Positions 12,046-15,136 of a stretch of 15,136 nt of DNA are shown here, one piece after another. Under the pieces are notes generated by a model. The model worked only from the letters and a program-made list of their open reading frames with translations. It had not been told where the DNA came from and made no database searches. Location: the NCBI GenBank assembly GCA_025363025.1, contig JANYEO010000161.1:1-15136 (forward strand), given 5' to 3'. A program made the translations under genes and the position numbers. How positions within the stretch are numbered: position 1 is the first letter of the stretch; each line of letters opens with the position of its first letter. The DNA comes from Opitutia bacterium. GTDB lineage: Bacteria > Verrucomicrobiota > Verrucomicrobiia > Opitutales > JANYEO01.

Positions 12046-14004
12046 ATGCGTCTAGCCCTTACTGCTGCGCCTTTATCAACGACGAGCCGCCCCCAAATGG
12101 CCCGGCCTGTTTTTAAGTGCCCCATTCCCTTCGACCCTATTTATTGCTTAGGTCGGGTATTTAGCCAATGGAAGGGCCTTTTTTTAGTAGCGGGGGGGCT
12201 AAGCCTGTTGATGATGGGGGGGCTTTTTTTTGTTTTTAAAGGGGCCTATCAATTGCCTTTTCAGCTCTTAAAAAAACCTGTGCCGGCTTATGTTGCCGCA
12301 GGTATAGAGGGGGTGCCTTATAAGCCGCGAGATTTAGGGGATGCAACCCTCCTGGCCATTCTCACTTCTCCCGAGGTTTTGCACCGAGTAGGCCGTGGGA
12401 TGAATCCTGCTTTATCGGCCAATCAAGTTTTAAGTCGCCTGCGTTACGAACGTTTGAGTGATACGGATTTTGTTCAAGCATGGGCTAAATCGTCTGTTTC
12501 TGCAGCTGATTGTTACGCTTTGTCCAAGGCTTGGTCTATTGAAGCCGTTCAATTTAGCCAAGAGATGCAGCGCAAAGATGCCCTCAATTTTGTACAGTCT
12601 TTAACAGATCAATTGGCAGAGCTCAGCAAGCAGCGGGAGGAAATTGTGCGTACCCTATCCCTATTTGCGGAAAAAGGGAGTTATTATGGCTCTAATAGTC
12701 AATTAGAAGGCCTTATTCAGAGCGTTATGGGGCTAGAAGTCCAGTTATCTGAGGCAGAAATGTCGTTACGTTCTTGTAATGAGAAAATTGCCCGTTACGA
12801 GGCGGCCATCCGCGAACAAAGCGGCCTGACGGATGCTTTTAAACTAGCCCGGGATGAGCTAGGAGTGCTTAGGGGGCGTTATACGAATAACAACCCCCTC
12901 GTACTCGCTAAAGCCCGGCAACTTGCTTTTTTAGACACTAAGTCGAAGGAAGGCCTGGGCGTTATGACAACCGCAGACTTAGCCGATACTCCTTTGGGGC
13001 AGGGGCTATATTTGACATTGGTGGCGTTGCAGGCAGAGCGCGTGCAACATCTTTCAGTGATAGAAGAAACCCGTACACTTCTTGCCGAACGTTTGGCCCA
13101 ACTGAGGGATTTACCCAAGCAGGCTTCCGCGTATGAGGCCCTTCTTGCTAGGCAGACAACCTTGGATGTGGCCATGCGTATTCTTAATGCTCGGCTGACG
13201 GAGGCGCAACTTTTTGCTGCAGAGGCCCCCGGTTATTGGGCTTTGTTTGATGCCCCGCGGGAAGGTGAAGTGTCCCGGATAAGCCATTTTGGCCGTATAA
13301 TCGTAGGCGCCGTTGCTATAGGCTTTTTTGCGCTTATATGTGGAGTGCTGATGCTCTTTGTCCGGGCTATAGTAGAGCCGATTGCGCAAACCGTTTTTGA
13401 TGTGGCTAAAATTTTTGGCACTTTTCCTTTATTGAGGCTTGCTCAGGGGGATGAATGGGCAGAGGCCTTACGAGGGTTTTGGCTAAAATATTGGGCCATA
13501 CCGGAGCTTGGGGTACGCAAGCCCTTGGTCAGTGTGCATGTAGAGGCAGCTTGTGAAACCCTTTTCTGGGAAGCCTTGGGGCAGGCCGCCCTACAAGATG
13601 GGGAGGCATTGGCTATTATCGACCTTTCTGGAGGGTTAAGGTTAAAGGCAAATACCTGCACGGTATTAACTTTAGATGAGGTGATGATTGAAGGGCAGGA
13701 TATCCACACGTTACACCAAGGGCAGTGGTACCGGGTTATTTATCGTTTAAAACCTAATACTCCTGTGAAGGGTCTTAAGGCAGCATTAAAGGCAGATGCG
13801 TATTATCCTCTCGTGGCTACGGGTACAGTCTCTAAAATAGAGTTAGAAGATGAGGCTGTAGCCCTGCGCTCTATCCTAGGTATGCCCGCTGGCATATTAA
13901 CGGTAGAGACTTTTGACGGAGGCCCTGTGGCTGAGCATTTGGAGGGTCTGCGGGGCTATTGGATGAATCTTTTTAGTGGAGAAAAAGGAAGAGTAGATGA
14001 TTAA
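12046..14004 (+). CDS. Polysaccharide co-polymerase (Wzz/Wzc-like) with a degenerate tyrosine-kinase domain
   Basis: 652 aa. Two transmembrane helices (about 44-64 and 417-440) flank a large periplasmic region with long coiled coils (about 165-300 and 325-390), the layout of chain-length regulators that control capsule or exopolysaccharide polymerisation in the inner membrane. After the second helix, a cytoplasmic domain of about 200 residues aligns in outline with BY-kinases: EWAEALRGFWLKYWA corresponds to the EAFRxLRTNL helix, and ALAIIDLSGGL (about 521-531) to the Walker A' LLIDxDLR. The Walker A P-loop, however, is replaced by VSVHVEAACETLFW with no GKS/T, and there is no C-terminal tyrosine cluster. 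It probably cannot bind or hydrolyse ATP normally. Homopolymer runs (G7, G7, T8) sit within the first membrane helix codons. The 3' end overlaps the next gene by 8 nt. Confidence 0.8.
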   Translation: MRLALTAAPLSTTSRPQMARPVFKCPIPFDPIYCLGRVFSQWKGLFLVAGGLSLLMMGGLFFVFKGAYQLPFQLLKKPVPAYVAAGIEGVPYKPRDLGDATLLAILTSPEVLHRVGRGMNPALSANQVLSRLRYERLSDTDFVQAWAKSSVSAADCYALSKAWSIEAVQFSQEMQRKDALNFVQSLTDQLAELSKQREEIVRTLSLFAEKGSYYGSNSQLEGLIQSVMGLEVQLSEAEMSLRSCNEKIARYEAAIREQSGLTDAFKLARDELGVLRGRYTNNNPLVLAKARQLAFLDTKSKEGLGVMTTADLADTPLGQGLYLTLVALQAERVQHLSVIEETRTLLAERLAQLRDLPKQASAYEALLARQTTLDVAMRILNARLTEAQLFAAEAPGYWALFDAPREGEVSRISHFGRIIVGAVAIGFFALICGVLMLFVRAIVEPIAQTVFDVAKIFGTFPLLRLAQGDEWAEALRGFWLKYWAIPELGVRKPLVSVHVEAACETLFWEALGQAALQDGEALAIIDLSGGLRLKANTCTVLTLDEVMIEGQDIHTLHQGQWYRVIYRLKPNTPVKGLKAALKADAYYPLVATGTVSKIELEDEAVALRSILGMPAGILTVETFDGGPVAEHLEGLRGYWMNLFSGEKGRVDD

Positions 14005-15010
14005 TTTCGATTTACCAGAATTCTCGTTTTGTAGGCTTTTTTTAAGCCTAAGCTTTTTTGCTTTTTCCGCATACGCCATTGAGGGGGAAGGGGCTTCCTG
14101 GAGGGATCATTACTTGCTTGGGCCTGGCGACCGGGTACACCTTTGTCTTTATGGGTATCCGGAGACATTACGTGAAGGGGTAGTTGGCCCCGGAGGAGGG
14201 GTTAGTTATTTAGAAGTCGTGGAGGTGCCTGTAGCGGGTAAGACATTGGACGAAGCCCGCTGTGTGATAGAGTCATCTTTAGCCGAGTATCATATAGAGC
14301 CTCATATTATATTAACTCCGGGAGAGGTACGTAGTAAGCGTTATACGATGATGGGGAAGGTGATGGAGAAGGGCGTATTTAACTTAGAAGCTCCTTTAAC
14401 TTTGAGCGAGGCGTTGGCGCGTTCTGGGGGGTTTGAGGTAGGCCTTATTAATCATGGCACAACAGAGCTCGCAGATATGGATCGTTCCTTTGTTATGCGT
14501 TTAGGGGAAAAGTTAGATATTAATTTTAAGCGTCTTTTTCTAGAGGGGGATATGTCGCAAAATAAAAGCATTGAGCCGGGAGATTATATTTTTATTGCGT
14601 CAAGTGTTACCAATGAGTTCTACGTTTTTGGTTCTGTTGGTATCCCTGGGCCTCAAACATTTATGCAGCATACGACCATGCTATCGGCCTTGGCTCAAAG
14701 CGGGGGCTGGCAGGAGACGGCTGCACTATCGAACGTACTTGTGGTAAGGGGGAGTTTGGATAAACCGGAAACTTTCTTGGTCAATGTAAAGGCGATTTTA
14801 AATGGCCAAGCGGCTGATTTTATTTTGCAGCCCAAGGATATCGTCTATGTCTCTGACCGTGCCACACTGCCGTTAGAGTTATTAGCAGAGCGAGCAGTTA
14901 ACGCTTTTGTTCTTTCGAGTACGACGTCTTGGGTTAATGCTAATATGCCGCAGATGATAAACCATTCATATATGCCGCATTTAAATACACGGGTGCATAG
15001 GAGTCGCTAG
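13997..15010 (+). CDS. Polysaccharide export protein, Wza-like (Poly_export plus two SLBB domains)
   Basis: 337 aa. An N-terminal signal peptide ends near residue 27 (FLSLSFFAFSAYA). The Poly_export domain runs from about 39 to 110: YLLGPGDRVHLCLYGYPE (the LGPGD motif), VPVAGKTLDEARCVIESSL and a closing HIILTPGE. Two SLBB-type repeats follow, at about 115-146 (TMMGKVMEKGVFNLEAPLT... ARSGG) and 208-238 (YVFGSVGIPGPQT... AQSGGW). Such proteins form the outer-membrane or periplasmic conduit that works with a Wzc/Wzz partner, here the overlapping upstream gene. There is no lipobox cysteine, unlike E. coli Wza. The start is chosen for the SD-like AAGGAAG (13986-13992) 4 nt upstream and the 8-nt overlap, implying translational coupling. 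Confidence 0.88.
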   Translation: MINFDLPEFSFCRLFLSLSFFAFSAYAIEGEGASWRDHYLLGPGDRVHLCLYGYPETLREGVVGPGGGVSYLEVVEVPVAGKTLDEARCVIESSLAEYHIEPHIILTPGEVRSKRYTMMGKVMEKGVFNLEAPLTLSEALARSGGFEVGLINHGTTELADMDRSFVMRLGEKLDINFKRLFLEGDMSQNKSIEPGDYIFIASSVTNEFYVFGSVGIPGPQTFMQHTTMLSALAQSGGWQETAALSNVLVVRGSLDKPETFLVNVKAILNGQAADFILQPKDIVYVSDRATLPLELLAERAVNAFVLSSTTSWVNANMPQMINHSYMPHLNTRVHRSR

Positions 15011-15022
15011 TTTAGTTGTATC

Positions 15023-15136
15023 ATGTCTATTTCTTGCTTTTATTTATGGGTAATAAGTGCCGTTTTACTGCTTCAGGGGTGTTGCTCTATCCCGGATCCT
15101 ACTTTTGATGCCCGAGAGGGAACGGCAGATTCTCGT
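15023..15136 (+). CDS. N-terminal fragment of a lipoprotein (continues past the window)
   Basis: 38 codons are visible from the ATG at 15023 to the window edge, with no stop. The first 22 residues form a lipoprotein signal peptide: hydrophobic FYLWVISAVLLLQ then L-Q-G-C, with the lipobox cysteine at residue 20 (a second C follows). After it comes a polar, acidic stretch (PDPTFDAREGTADSR). Position 12 nt after a Wza-like gene suggests an envelope protein of the same polysaccharide operon, but the family cannot be told from this fragment. Start context is atcATG, as in many flagellar genes here. Confidence 0.65.
   Translation, partial: MSISCFYLWVISAVLLLQGCCSIPDPTFDAREGTADSR

Noticed and set aside
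12982..12989. GCCGATAC resembling a sigma-28 -10 box
   Set aside because: No TAAA at the right distance upstream, and it lies within a gene with no following start.

Overview
The window is a flagellar gene cluster followed by the start of an exopolysaccharide-export locus, all read on the + strand. P-ring and L-ring genes (flgI, flgH) and an outer-membrane export protein indicate a diderm bacterium. The fliA-motAB-flgFGAHI-flgJ(short)-flgN-flgK-flgL-fliW-csrA order, two small cysteine-bearing proteins and the frequent lack of Shine-Dalgarno sequences suggest the PVC group, perhaps Verrucomicrobia/Opitutae. That placement is inference; no rRNA or housekeeping marker is present.

Layout: (1) 1-170, the 3' end of a gene for a membrane protein. 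It contains a near-perfect sigma-28 promoter that would drive the next genes. (2) 215-2942, fliA, motA, motB and a small Cys-motif protein: the motility sigma factor plus the stator. (3) 2943-3256, a 127-bp imperfect palindrome followed by a sigma-54 promoter region with a possible enhancer. (4) 3257-8280, flgF, then flgG-flgA-flgH-flgI-flgJ-flgN: distal rod, P/L rings, rod capping and hook-junction chaperone. (5) 8316-10651, flgK-flgL, the hook-filament junction. (6) 10652-10942, two tandem copies of a palindromic repeat related in architecture to the first. (7) 10943-11942, fliW-csrA, the post-transcriptional control of flagellin, and a second small Cys-motif protein, followed by a hairpin terminator. 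(8) 12046-15136, a Wzz/Wzc-like polysaccharide co-polymerase whose kinase domain has lost its P-loop, a Wza-like export protein, and the start of a lipoprotein gene.

Regulatory reading: the sequence supports a two-tier hierarchy. Sigma-54 (-24/-12) elements lie upstream of flgF, flgG and flgK, with a weaker one before the gene at 11724. These would transcribe the rod/ring/hook-junction genes. A sigma-28 promoter before fliA suggests that FliA amplifies its own synthesis and that of the stator. Two of the sigma-54 elements overlap the last codons of the preceding gene (TTG GCA TAA). Many start codons have no Shine-Dalgarno sequence and share a TC-ATG context. FliW/CsrA sits next to the polysaccharide genes, which may reflect a motile/sessile switch, but the sequence alone does not prove this.
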